Positions 16,421 through 23,541 of a stretch of 23,833 nt of DNA are shown here, one piece after another. The DNA is from Verrucomicrobiales bacterium (lineage in GTDB: Bacteria; Verrucomicrobiota; Verrucomicrobiia; Limisphaerales; SXQI01): positions 1 through 23,833 of the forward strand of contig JAQGOX010000923.1 of assembly GCA_028293365.1 (NCBI GenBank), given 5' to 3'. How positions within the stretch are numbered: position 1 is the stretch's first letter; each line of letters opens with the position of its first letter. The notes beneath the pieces are model-generated. The model was not told the origin of the DNA. It made no database searches and saw only the letters and a list, made by a program, of their open reading frames with translations. The position numbers and the translations under genes were made by a program.

Positions 16421-16597
16421 AAGGCAGCGAAGCTAAAGGTCACCTTCGGGGTTGGCAAGCCGAAGCAGTAGCCCAACAGGATTTACGCGAAATTCCATGC
16501 CGGCGGATGAATTGCGAAATAGAAGATTGGGTGTTATTCCCTGAAAATTGACGAGCGCTATCGCCGCGGATTCATTGCACGTGAGATTTGCTCTCCT

Positions 16598-16626
16598 TTG
16601 ACAATTTGAATCCGGACTGATCAGAT
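16598..16626 (+). promoter_or_regulatory. Candidate sigma-70 promoter
   Basis: A perfect -35 hexamer TTGACA (16598-16603) is followed, at 17 nt, by TCAGAT (16621-16626), a poor -10 with three of six matches. It would leave a leader of about 75 nt before the secreted-protein gene. An alternative is TGGACG (16658-16663), 16 nt, TACAAT (16680-16685), which has a better -10 and a short leader. I cannot choose between them from sequence alone. Confidence 0.3.
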
Positions 16627-16678
16627 GCTGCCGTGTTTGGGATTCATCGGGTTCAGATGGACGAATTCGGCATAGCCA

Positions 16679-16699
16679 TTACAATGCTTCCGATTGTAA
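16679..16699. promoter_or_regulatory. Inverted repeat at the ribosome-binding site of the 16710 gene
   Basis: TTACAAT (16679-16685) and ATTGTAA (16693-16699) are perfect 7-bp arms separated by 7 nt. The left arm contains the possible -10 TACAAT. The right arm runs into the Shine-Dalgarno TAAGGA (16697-16702), 7 nt before the ATG. It could be a repressor site over the promoter, or an RNA hairpin that partly hides the ribosome-binding site. Confidence 0.35.
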
Positions 16700-16709
16700 G
16701 GATTTTTTT

Positions 16710-17954
16710 ATGAAGATCGTACTTTCCGTGCTTCTTATTTGCGTTGCCGCAGTCACAACCGCTGCCGCAGACAAGCCTTTTGCCGGGACATTTGCGAACG
16801 AGGAATTGACCGTTAAGATCGTTGCAACTGACGACGCCTATTCCGGAGAATTCAAGTTGGCTGGACAAACGTTTCCGCTGACGGCGCAAGCGTCGGAAAA
16901 CACGCTGCGAGGAAAGTTCAAAAACGAAGAGGGAACGTTTGAATTCACCGCTTCCCTGAATGAAAACATTCTCACGGTCAAGACCGACGACACAACGTAT
17001 AAACTAACACGCCACGCGACAAACCCTTTAGCCAGAAAGCCCAGTCCACTCACGAAGAAAGAGGAAAGCTCATCGACATCGACCAATGCGCTGTCGGCCG
17101 TGCCCGCATGGAAGGTTTACAAACATCCCACCGGCTTGAGCATGTCTTACCCACCGGATTGGCAATTAAAACCTTTTCCCCAGGGATTACAATTGATCCC
17201 GCCGGATGCCGGCTCCAACGAAAAAGGGCCCACGGAAGCATATCTGGTTTTCGCCGAAAGCGCGGAAGGAATCAGCACTGCGGAAGATCCGCGCGTACTG
17301 GCCTATATCGAAACCCAGTTGTTGCAGGTTGCGCCCTTTTTCCGTCGATCGGGTGAAGTTGAAAAGATAAGCGCCGGAACCGCACCAGGAATTTTTGTAA
17401 TCTGGGACGGAACGAATCCGGATGGAATGAAAGTTCAGGCGCAAGCACTTTCGACGATTCTAAAGGGCTACGGAATATCAGTGGTGGCGCTTGGAGAGAC
17501 CGCACGAATTAAATCACGAGAGAAAACCATACGCACCATTTTCGCGAGCTTTGCCGCCGGGGCGGCGGAGAAGGATCCACAATTGATCGGTTCCTGGAAG
17601 TTTTGGTCCTACAGCGCCAGCGCCGACGGAAAATTTGGAACAGAACGCTCGCGATTTATGACGCTGCAATCCGATGGTACCGCTCTTTGGAAAGGCCGAA
17701 GCGAAAGTATCGGTTCCGTTTCGGGTCGCGATTACCTTGGAAATGAAACTTTCTCTGGTGGAGTCGCCGGACAAAACGGCAGCAGCGACCGGGGTTTCTG
17801 GTCTGCGGGGGACGGCAAACTCTACGTGCGCTGGCAGGATGGCTCGACCGGCGAATGGTCTTATCGTCTCGGTGGCGTTCCTGGAAACAGGCGACTCTTC
17901 CTTCAAGCTGCAGACCAGAAAAAACCTGACGAATGGGTTCAGGCCGGCCCGTGA
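16710..17954 (+). CDS. Exported three-part protein of unknown function
   Basis: A 414-residue exported protein with a clear signal peptide (MKIVLSVLLICVAAVTTAAA, cleavage after Ala20) and a good Shine-Dalgarno TAAGGA. Three segments are visible. Residues 21-100 are a beta-rich repeat pattern of F/G/T strands resembling a small lipocalin-like barrel. Residues 103-130 are a Lys/Ser/Thr linker. Residues 133-280 begin WKVYKHPTGLSMSYPPDWQL, the pattern of PsbP/DcrB-like domains, and end in a long helix. Residues 288-414 begin LIGSWKFWSYSAS and contain LQSDGTALWKG and GKLYVRWQDGSTGEWSY, resembling lipocalin-like domains that follow such modules. No catalytic residues are evident. A binding or envelope role is likely. 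The pseudopilin gene follows after 116 nt on the same strand. Confidence 0.8.
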   Translation: MKIVLSVLLICVAAVTTAAADKPFAGTFANEELTVKIVATDDAYSGEFKLAGQTFPLTAQASENTLRGKFKNEEGTFEFTASLNENILTVKTDDTTYKLTRHATNPLARKPSPLTKKEESSSTSTNALSAVPAWKVYKHPTGLSMSYPPDWQLKPFPQGLQLIPPDAGSNEKGPTEAYLVFAESAEGISTAEDPRVLAYIETQLLQVAPFFRRSGEVEKISAGTAPGIFVIWDGTNPDGMKVQAQALSTILKGYGISVVALGETARIKSREKTIRTIFASFAAGAAEKDPQLIGSWKFWSYSASADGKFGTERSRFMTLQSDGTALWKGRSESIGSVSGRDYLGNETFSGGVAGQNGSSDRGFWSAGDGKLYVRWQDGSTGEWSYRLGGVPGNRRLFLQAADQKKPDEWVQAGP

Positions 17955-17992
17955 TTCGAGTTTTCTGATTCGGTCATACGGAACATCCCGGC

Positions 17993-18020
17993 TTGTATTG
18001 GAGCGAAAAAAATGTAGCAT
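17993..18020 (+). promoter_or_regulatory. Candidate promoter for the pseudopilin gene
   Basis: TTGTAT (17993-17998) is followed, after 16 nt, by TAGCAT (18015-18020), each with four of six consensus matches. It lies about 50 nt before the pseudopilin ATG in an A-rich stretch. This supports separate transcription from the gene upstream, but the motifs are modest. Confidence 0.22.
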
Positions 18021-18070
18021 AAAAGCGTGCCCTGCGGATTGTTCATGCCCGGGAAGAGCGCCGTTAAACG

Positions 18071-18829
18071 ATGAACCGCGATCTTCAATCGAGTTTGAAG
18101 AACGGTTTTACGCTGATTGAGCTTCTGATTGTCGTTTCTATAATCGCGGTACTGGCTTCCCTGCTTTTGCCGGCACTGACGGGCGCCAAAGAAAGAGCCA
18201 GACGGGTCGCCTGCCTCAACAATGAACGGCAATTCGTTCTTGCCGCACTCCTGTATGCCAATGATAACAACCATCGGCTTCCGGTTCCCGGGACGGATAA
18301 TTACAATCCCGATGATACCCACACGGCGATCCTTTCCTCAATGTCCGCCACGAATCTGCTTCGATATGTATCCACCTTGAAGTCGTTGGATTGTCCGAAC
18401 CTCCACGCTTGGATGGAGCAGGTCGATTGGCGGAACCATCTTACGTATGGCGTCGCAATCGGTTATCATTATCTCGGAGGCCACCGAGGGACGCCCTGGG
18501 ATGGTGGCGCTCAAACAACTTTCCGATGGATTTCACCGCAGACTGCAAACGAAGATCCGACTACCAAACTAATCGCGGATCTAAACGTTTTTTGCTACAG
18601 TTTCACGAGAGTCCTCTCGCCGCACACGAGTCGTGGACCGCTCGTGCATGACAACAGTTATTATCGAAGTTACATGGGACCGATGAACGAAACTCCCGGG
18701 TCAATTGGAGGTCAGGGTGGCAATATTGCGCTGCTGGATGGTTCCGCTTCATGGAGGCCCATGAAGAAGTTGCGAGCGTACAAAGCATCACAACTCTGGG
18801 ACACTTCCGGAGCTTACGGATATTGGTAG
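18071..18829 (+). CDS. Type II/IV pseudopilin-like protein (PVC family)
   Basis: A 252-residue protein with a type III (prepilin) signal: a short basic leader ending in NG, then FTLIELLIVVSIIAVLASLLLPAL. The predicted cleavage is Gly12/Phe13, with the conserved Glu at mature position 5 (residue 17) and a hydrophobic helix to about residue 35. ARRVACLNNERQFVLAALLYANDNNHRLP follows, a pattern typical of the large families of such proteins in Verrucomicrobia, Planctomycetes and Lentisphaerae. The C-terminus has GGNIALLDGSASW, the usual motif near the end. A prepilin peptidase elsewhere would be needed for processing. No secretion or pilus assembly gene is adjacent, so this is an orphan pseudopilin. 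Function in these families is largely unknown. Confidence 0.9.
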   Translation: MNRDLQSSLKNGFTLIELLIVVSIIAVLASLLLPALTGAKERARRVACLNNERQFVLAALLYANDNNHRLPVPGTDNYNPDDTHTAILSSMSATNLLRYVSTLKSLDCPNLHAWMEQVDWRNHLTYGVAIGYHYLGGHRGTPWDGGAQTTFRWISPQTANEDPTTKLIADLNVFCYSFTRVLSPHTSRGPLVHDNSYYRSYMGPMNETPGSIGGQGGNIALLDGSASWRPMKKLRAYKASQLWDTSGAYGYW

Positions 18830-18913
18830 AAACTCGCATGCCACCGGTGGGCGGCCGCCTCACGAGCGCTAACCAATGTTGACTGAGAATAAAGTGATCG
18901 CCCATCATCGGTA

Positions 18914-20152
18914 ATGCGTAACCGGTCGAACAGATACAATAACGATCTCCTCTGCGTATCGCGGGTGCTGGTGCTTCTGGTCCTCGTCGCTCTGGTGCCG
19001 GGTTGCATCACAGCACGACGCGAACAAACTCCCTCGACCGGCTTGTGGAGTCGACCGGAACTCTGGAGCCCCCCAAAGGCAAGCTGGGGCTCGTCAACTG
19101 GACTGGTTCAGGAACTCTACTATGAGGGGGAACCTCTTAATGGCAAGCCAACCAGGGTTTTTGCCTACCTGGGCCGGCCTTCGAATCCTTCACATTCAAA
19201 ATTGCCAGCCATGGTTCTGGTTCATGGCGGAGGCGGTAAAGCATTTTCAGCCTGGGCCGAACATTGGGCTCGGCAGGGATATGTGGCATTGGCAATGGAC
19301 CTTTCCGGAAACGGACCCAACGGCCGATTACCCGATGGAGGCCCAGACCAGTCCGATCAGGTAAAATTTCAGAATTTCACATTCACAACTGCAACCGGGA
19401 TGTGGACCTATCACGCGGTGGCCGCTGTGTTGCGTGGGCATTCCCTGCTGCGTTCGCTGCCTGAGGTCGATCCGGATCGGGTCGGTTTCACCGGTATAAG
19501 TTGGGGCGGCTATTTAACCTGTATTATCGCCGGAGTCGATCATCGCTTCAAAGTAGCCGTCCCGGTCTACGGTTGCGGCTTTTTAGGGGATAATAGTGTT
19601 TGGACTGACAAATCGCTGGCGCAGATGAAACCTGAAGCGAGAGAACTGTGGCTGAAACTTTTTGATCCCAGCCAATATCTCTCGAATGTTCACTGTCCGA
19701 TACTTTTTGTGAACGGAACAACTGATTTTGCCTACCCATTGGATAGCTACCAGAAATCCTATCGCCTCGTTCCGTCAAAATTCCGGCATATTTCGGTAGC
19801 AGTGAATCGACCTCACGGACATATCTGGACCTTTCCCGAAGTGGATGTTTTTGTGGCGAGCGTTCTGAAGAGTGAACCTGCTCCAGTGCGAATCGATGCG
19901 GTTGGGGAGAAAGCGGGGCGGTTGAGTGCGAAGTTAAATCTGGCAGTACGACCGAAAAAGGCTGAGCTTTGTTACACCACCAACACGGGTGTCTGGCAGA
20001 AACGAATGTGGCAGACCATTCCCGCCCAGATAAAAGGAAAAGAAATCAGCGCCAAACTTCCAAAAGAACGACCGCTGGTCGCCTTTCTTTCAATCACAGA
20101 TAATGAAAATGCCTATTTCAGTTCCGAACACGTCGAGTTACCCACAAAGTAA
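18914..20152 (+). CDS. Lipoprotein alpha/beta hydrolase (acetyl-xylan esterase / S9-like)
   Basis: A 412-residue exported serine hydrolase. The N-terminus is basic, then hydrophobic and ends in LVALVPGC, a plausible though imperfect lipobox (Pro at -2) with Cys31 as the lipid site. The catalytic domain has LVHGGGGKAFSAWAEHWA (102-119) for the oxyanion hole, Ser196 in GISWGG, Asp271 in GTTDFAYP, and His301 or His303 in RPHGHIW. The pattern fits acyl esterases of the dienelactone hydrolase/AXE1 and prolyl oligopeptidase group. A C-terminal beta domain follows (about 320-412), resembling those in PhoPQ-activated or Axe-type proteins. No Shine-Dalgarno precedes ATG 18914. The next gene is another exported esterase 117 nt downstream. 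Fold is confident, substrate unknown. Confidence 0.87.
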   Translation: MRNRSNRYNNDLLCVSRVLVLLVLVALVPGCITARREQTPSTGLWSRPELWSPPKASWGSSTGLVQELYYEGEPLNGKPTRVFAYLGRPSNPSHSKLPAMVLVHGGGGKAFSAWAEHWARQGYVALAMDLSGNGPNGRLPDGGPDQSDQVKFQNFTFTTATGMWTYHAVAAVLRGHSLLRSLPEVDPDRVGFTGISWGGYLTCIIAGVDHRFKVAVPVYGCGFLGDNSVWTDKSLAQMKPEARELWLKLFDPSQYLSNVHCPILFVNGTTDFAYPLDSYQKSYRLVPSKFRHISVAVNRPHGHIWTFPEVDVFVASVLKSEPAPVRIDAVGEKAGRLSAKLNLAVRPKKAELCYTTNTGVWQKRMWQTIPAQIKGKEISAKLPKERPLVAFLSITDNENAYFSSEHVELPTK

Positions 20153-20269
20153 TTTTCCCAGTTGCTGAAGGCAACTACACCCGGCCCGGGTATTAAATCG
20201 GGTTCTTTTGCTCCAGCTTGGTTCCCATTTTCGTTTCCAAGTCTCAGGAAGTAATTTATCTTACGGTGC

Positions 20270-21451
20270 ATGCCCATCGTTTTCTTCGGTGCAAGAACGC
20301 CGTTAAAATTTCTCGTTCTAATGGTCGCTATCGTCGCCATTCATTCCGTTTGTGCAAGCGATAGCGCCCCCGCCACCAGCAACATTAATAGTGCAGAGTA
20401 TCCGCGCGTCGGCTCAGATTTAAGTGTTACTTTCCGTCTGAAAGCACCTAATGCAAAAGAGGTCAAACTCGAAGGCGGCACTGGACTCATCAAAGCACCG
20501 CTCGCCATGACGAATAGTCCTGATGGAATGTGGAGTGTGACAACACCACCGTCTGTTCCCGGTTTTCATTACTATTGGTTTACAGTGGATGGGTTGCGCG
20601 TGAACGATTCTGCAAGCTATTCCTGGTTCGGCTGGGGACGTGAGACCAGCGGTATTGAAATTCCCGAAGCAGGCGTTGATTTTTACGATGCCAAAAAAGA
20701 TGTTCCTCATGGCGAGATCCGAATTCGCTCCTACTTCTCTGAAATCACTGGCAAATGGCGTCGCGCTCATATCTATACTCCGCCCGGTTATGACCACGCT
20801 TCCACAACTCGCTATCCCGTCCTTTATCTTTTGCATGGTGCCGGTGAAAACGAACGCGGCTGGGTCGAGCAAGGCCGTGCTCAAAACATTTTTGACAATC
20901 TGCTCGCGTCCGGCCCAACCAAACCAATGATCGCGGTTATTGATTCCGGGTATGCCGCATATCCGGTCGCCTTCTCCGCTTCGAAATCAAGCACGCCCGC
21001 AAATCCTACAGCTGCCTTCGAAAAAGTGATGCTGCAGGAACTTATCCCATTCATCGACACGACCTATCGCACCTTGGCGAGCCGCGAAAACCGTGCGATG
21101 GCTGGTCTTTCCATGGGAAGCGGTCAGACGCTCAACATCACCCTCCACCATCTTGACCAGTTTGCCTGGATTGGAGCGATGAGTGGACCTCCACGACAAG
21201 GATTCGAAGTTTCCACTGCGTACGATGGCGTCTTTCGTGACATCTCAGCCTTTAATAACCGGGTAAAACTTCTTTGGTTTGGTTCTGGAACCGCGGAAGA
21301 ACGTATTTACGCGAGTACACGCGCCGTTTATGAATCCCTGCAACAGTCCGGTATCCATTGCCAGCTTTATTCCTCTCCAGGCACGGATCATGAATGGCAG
21401 ACCTGGCGGCGGAGTCTCCATGAGTTAGCACCGAAGCTGTTTCATCCATAA
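20270..21451 (+). CDS. Exported esterase with N-terminal Ig-like domain (feruloyl esterase / esterase D type)
   Basis: A 393-residue secreted enzyme. The signal peptide runs to about Ala29 (LKFLVLMVAIVAIHSVCA). Residues 45-125 form an E-set/CBM48-like beta domain (VTFRLKAPNAKEVKLEGG...GFHYYWFTVDG), as in XynZ-type feruloyl esterases and enterochelin esterase relatives. The catalytic domain starts near 148: RAHIYTPPGYD (165-175), PVLYLLHGAGENERGW (183-198, oxyanion region), the nucleophile Ser281 in AGLSMGSGQ, and His374 in GTDHEW. The acid is unclear: the usual Asp near GSGTAEE (about 338-344) seems replaced by Glu. The likely substrate is an acyl or feruloyl ester of a polysaccharide. ATG 20270 has only a distant AGGAA. 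Confidence 0.87.
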   Translation: MPIVFFGARTPLKFLVLMVAIVAIHSVCASDSAPATSNINSAEYPRVGSDLSVTFRLKAPNAKEVKLEGGTGLIKAPLAMTNSPDGMWSVTTPPSVPGFHYYWFTVDGLRVNDSASYSWFGWGRETSGIEIPEAGVDFYDAKKDVPHGEIRIRSYFSEITGKWRRAHIYTPPGYDHASTTRYPVLYLLHGAGENERGWVEQGRAQNIFDNLLASGPTKPMIAVIDSGYAAYPVAFSASKSSTPANPTAAFEKVMLQELIPFIDTTYRTLASRENRAMAGLSMGSGQTLNITLHHLDQFAWIGAMSGPPRQGFEVSTAYDGVFRDISAFNNRVKLLWFGSGTAEERIYASTRAVYESLQQSGIHCQLYSSPGTDHEWQTWRRSLHELAPKLFHP

Positions 21452-21540
21452 ACGAGAAATATCTTCCGAGGTAGCCAGGCTCTGACCTCGAACTCTCTGG
21501 GATATTCAAGCAGGACCAGAGTATCTCCGAAACCGCATCA

Positions 21541-21561
21541 GAAAGAGCCGCAGGTTCTTTC
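21541..21561 (+). terminator. Possible terminator after the esterase gene
   Basis: GAAAGAGCC and GGTTCTTTC pair over nine bases (one G-T) around a GCA loop, and CATTTTCC follows. It lies 90 nt past the esterase stop and 105 nt before the next gene. The stem is good, but the T run is short (four), so it is a moderate candidate that would separate the esterase from the sigma-factor unit. Confidence 0.35.
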
Positions 21562-21665
21562 CATTTTCCACGAATCAGGCCAATGGTCGGTACTCGGAGG
21601 GAAAACTGAACCTTTTTCGTCGAATGGTTATTAACGGGAAAGAATAACAGCGAGGAACAAAAATT

Positions 21666-22910
21666 ATGAACAATTATAATGCGGCGATTCTGCTACTTTT
21701 TGCACTTATCAATTCGGTGATCGGCGCCGTGCCGTATCGCACCGATATTAATCCGGCCTTGCGATATTATCAGGCGTTCATGGAGTCGCTGCAGGTTCCA
21801 GAGGGGGATCGGCAATATTTGATGACAAATGAGTGGCGAGGTCAAAAGCTCGAATCCAGGTTTGGCGATATTCTGAAAAAATATGATTATGAATTCCGGA
21901 TTGTGGATGAAGCGAGCCATTCCCAGGCTCCGTGCGATTGGGGAATCGATCTAACTCAAGGCCCGGATGCGCTTTTACCCGGGCTGGCACCCGCCAAGAG
22001 TGTGGCGCAGGTAACGCGGCTGCGGACGATGTGGAACCTGCAAAATGACCGGCAGGATCAAGCCAGAAATGAAATGATTTCCGCGTTCGTGCTGGCGCGA
22101 AACCTGTCGCGCGATGGGGTACTGATTTCCGCGCTCGTACAAATCGCCATGGAGAACATTTTGGCCTCGGTCGTCGCGGAAAACTTCTATCAGTGGGGTC
22201 CTGAGATTCTGAAAGAGATCCTTGCCGGGTTTGATGCGGCGCCTCCACGAGGAACCATTGCCCAATGTATTCCCGGTGAAAAGTTGGCATTCCAGGGTTG
22301 GCTCTTGGGCAGCGTGGCAGACATTCAGTCGGCGAATGTCGGAAAGGAAAGCGCCAGCATGACTCAGATCCGAGCGTTGTTCGCTCGAGTTGGAGGAGAA
22401 GATCAGCCCGATTTTGAGTTCGCGGATAAAGTCATTAAAGCAGCAGGCGGTAGCAGCGATGGCGTCTTGAATTTAATCCAGGGGCTGGGGCCGGTCTATG
22501 AGCGGGTAACGGCACTCATGAACTTGCCGCCAGCGGCGTACGAAGCGCCCATGAAACAATTTATAAATGAACTACCGGCGCATCCGAACCCACTCGTGTG
22601 GGCTTTTTTTAGAGTATTCGAAAACTGCCGCAATAAAGAATTTGGGATTCAGGTAAAAATGGAAATGGTGCGTGCGGGAATTGAATATAAGCTGCATGGC
22701 GAAAGCGGCTTAAAAAGCGTGCAAGATCCATTCGGGAATGGCCCGTTTGGCTTTCAACGCTTTGTGTTGAATGGAGAAGATAGGGGGTTTCAGCTCAAAT
22801 CAGGATTTCATGGGCGTGGCTTTGACGAGGTACTGATCTTTGTGGAAAAAAATGGACCACCATTCATGATCGATGGCAAGAATGCAGGACGGGCAGCTTC
22901 GAAGGATTGA
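21666..22910 (+). CDS. Exported protein of unknown function, coupled to an ECF sigma factor
   Basis: A 414-residue protein that I cannot assign to a named family. A signal peptide is seen (MNNYNAAILLLFALINSVIG), and GAGGA lies 9 nt before the ATG, one of the best ribosome-binding sites here. The mature part is mostly helical. About residues 115-185 (LRTMWNLQNDRQDQARNEMI and the helices after it) resemble repeats in PVC hypothetical proteins. The C-terminus has QDPFGNGPFGFQRF and GFQLKSG, a variant of the DPF-G-P-YR...G-F-L-S motif that ends many PVC secreted or membrane-anchored proteins. No catalytic motif is visible. The last 38 nt overlap the sigma-factor gene, which implies co-transcription and probably translational coupling. 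Confidence 0.8.
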   Translation: MNNYNAAILLLFALINSVIGAVPYRTDINPALRYYQAFMESLQVPEGDRQYLMTNEWRGQKLESRFGDILKKYDYEFRIVDEASHSQAPCDWGIDLTQGPDALLPGLAPAKSVAQVTRLRTMWNLQNDRQDQARNEMISAFVLARNLSRDGVLISALVQIAMENILASVVAENFYQWGPEILKEILAGFDAAPPRGTIAQCIPGEKLAFQGWLLGSVADIQSANVGKESASMTQIRALFARVGGEDQPDFEFADKVIKAAGGSSDGVLNLIQGLGPVYERVTALMNLPPAAYEAPMKQFINELPAHPNPLVWAFFRVFENCRNKEFGIQVKMEMVRAGIEYKLHGESGLKSVQDPFGNGPFGFQRFVLNGEDRGFQLKSGFHGRGFDEVLIFVEKNGPPFMIDGKNAGRAASKD

Positions 22911-23541
22911 CGAAAACAACCTGGACGTTGTGTCAATAGTGCCCATCAACAGCGAGCCGGACGAGTCGCTCAACTCGACCGGCCTGTTGCGTCTGGCCAG
23001 AGAGGGGGATGCCGATGCATTTTGCAACTTGTGCGCTGAACATGAAGCCAGACTGTTTAAAAATGCGCTCCTCCTGTGCCGGGATGAAACCGTGGCAGAA
23101 GATTTAGCGCACGATACCGTCGTTGAGGCGTGGAAATATTTGCATCGCTACAATGGCAAATGCCAGTTTTTCACCTGGCTTTGTGCAATTTTGTTCAATC
23201 GGTATCGGAATCTGCTTCGCGAGAATCGGCCACGAGCCGTCTCAACGCCGGGCCGTGAGGATCAGGAGAGCGCAGCGGGAATTCTGGAGCACATTGCGGA
23301 CGGCTCTGACAGTCCGGACCAAATGATGCTGAGAATCGAACGCCACGAAGCGTTACGGCGCGGAATCGAAATGCTCTCGGTAAAACATCGTGAGGTTGTC
23401 CACATGAGGTACTTTGTGGATGCTTCTCTTGAGGGCATCGCCGAGGCGCTGAATATCTCGATTGGCACTGTAAAGTCCCGGTTGTTTAACGCTCTTGATA
23501 AACTTCGCGGAATGCGCGGGGTGATAGGACCAAATGAATGA
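22873..23541 (+). CDS. ECF-type RNA polymerase sigma factor
   Basis: A group 4 (ECF) sigma-70 factor of up to 222 residues. Region 2 is at about 36-120: LLRLAREGDADAF, then AEDLAHDTVVEAW (75-87), FTWLCAILFNRYRNLLRE (100-117). A linker of about 35 residues follows. Region 4 is at about 155-214, with the helix-turn-helix SLEGIAEALNISIGTVKSRL (185-204). The start is uncertain: ATG 22873 lies inside the upstream gene and the first 35 residues are not conserved domain; ATG 22882 and GTG 22930 or 22939 are also in frame. No clear Shine-Dalgarno precedes any of them, as expected for coupling. The zinc-finger anti-sigma gene begins within its last codons, the standard arrangement for ECF control. Confidence 0.93.
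   Translation: MARMQDGQLRRIDENNLDVVSIVPINSEPDESLNSTGLLRLAREGDADAFCNLCAEHEARLFKNALLLCRDETVAEDLAHDTVVEAWKYLHRYNGKCQFFTWLCAILFNRYRNLLRENRPRAVSTPGREDQESAAGILEHIADGSDSPDQMMLRIERHEALRRGIEMLSVKHREVVHMRYFVDASLEGIAEALNISIGTVKSRLFNALDKLRGMRGVIGPNE

Larger units (their letters stand above)
16421..16709. other. Divergent intergenic region between trxB and a secreted-protein gene
   Basis: This is the longest gene-free stretch in the window. It must hold the promoter of the trxB operon (minus) and of the secreted-protein gene (plus). For trxB the best I see is TTGCCA, 17 nt, TAGCTT close to the start, which is weak. On the plus strand two candidates and an inverted repeat are listed separately. Only 15-16-codon ATG frames were seen on the plus strand. 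I see no riboswitch or RNA gene. Confidence 0.6.

Noticed and set aside
16421..16709. Riboswitch or small RNA upstream of trxB or the secreted-protein gene
   Set aside because: No known riboswitch core motif or strong multi-stem structure could be seen by eye; only the short inverted repeat near 16679 stands out.
18841..18858. Two adjacent perfect palindromes, CCACCGGTGG and GCGGCCGC, after the pseudopilin gene
   Set aside because: Short GC-rich palindromes are common by chance, cannot fold well as hairpins because the centres leave no loop, and no T run follows.
18879..18908. TTGACT, 18 nt, CATCAT as a promoter for the lipoprotein hydrolase
   Set aside because: It would start transcription at or inside the start codon at 18914; the -10 is also poor.
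20161..20175. GTTGC-TGAAG-GCAAC hairpin just after the lipoprotein hydrolase stop
   Set aside because: Five-pair stem with no following T run; too weak to call a terminator.
20420..20884. 154-codon minus-strand frame opposite the esterase gene
   Set aside because: Antisense shadow of a gene with intact catalytic motifs; its protein sequence has no family pattern.
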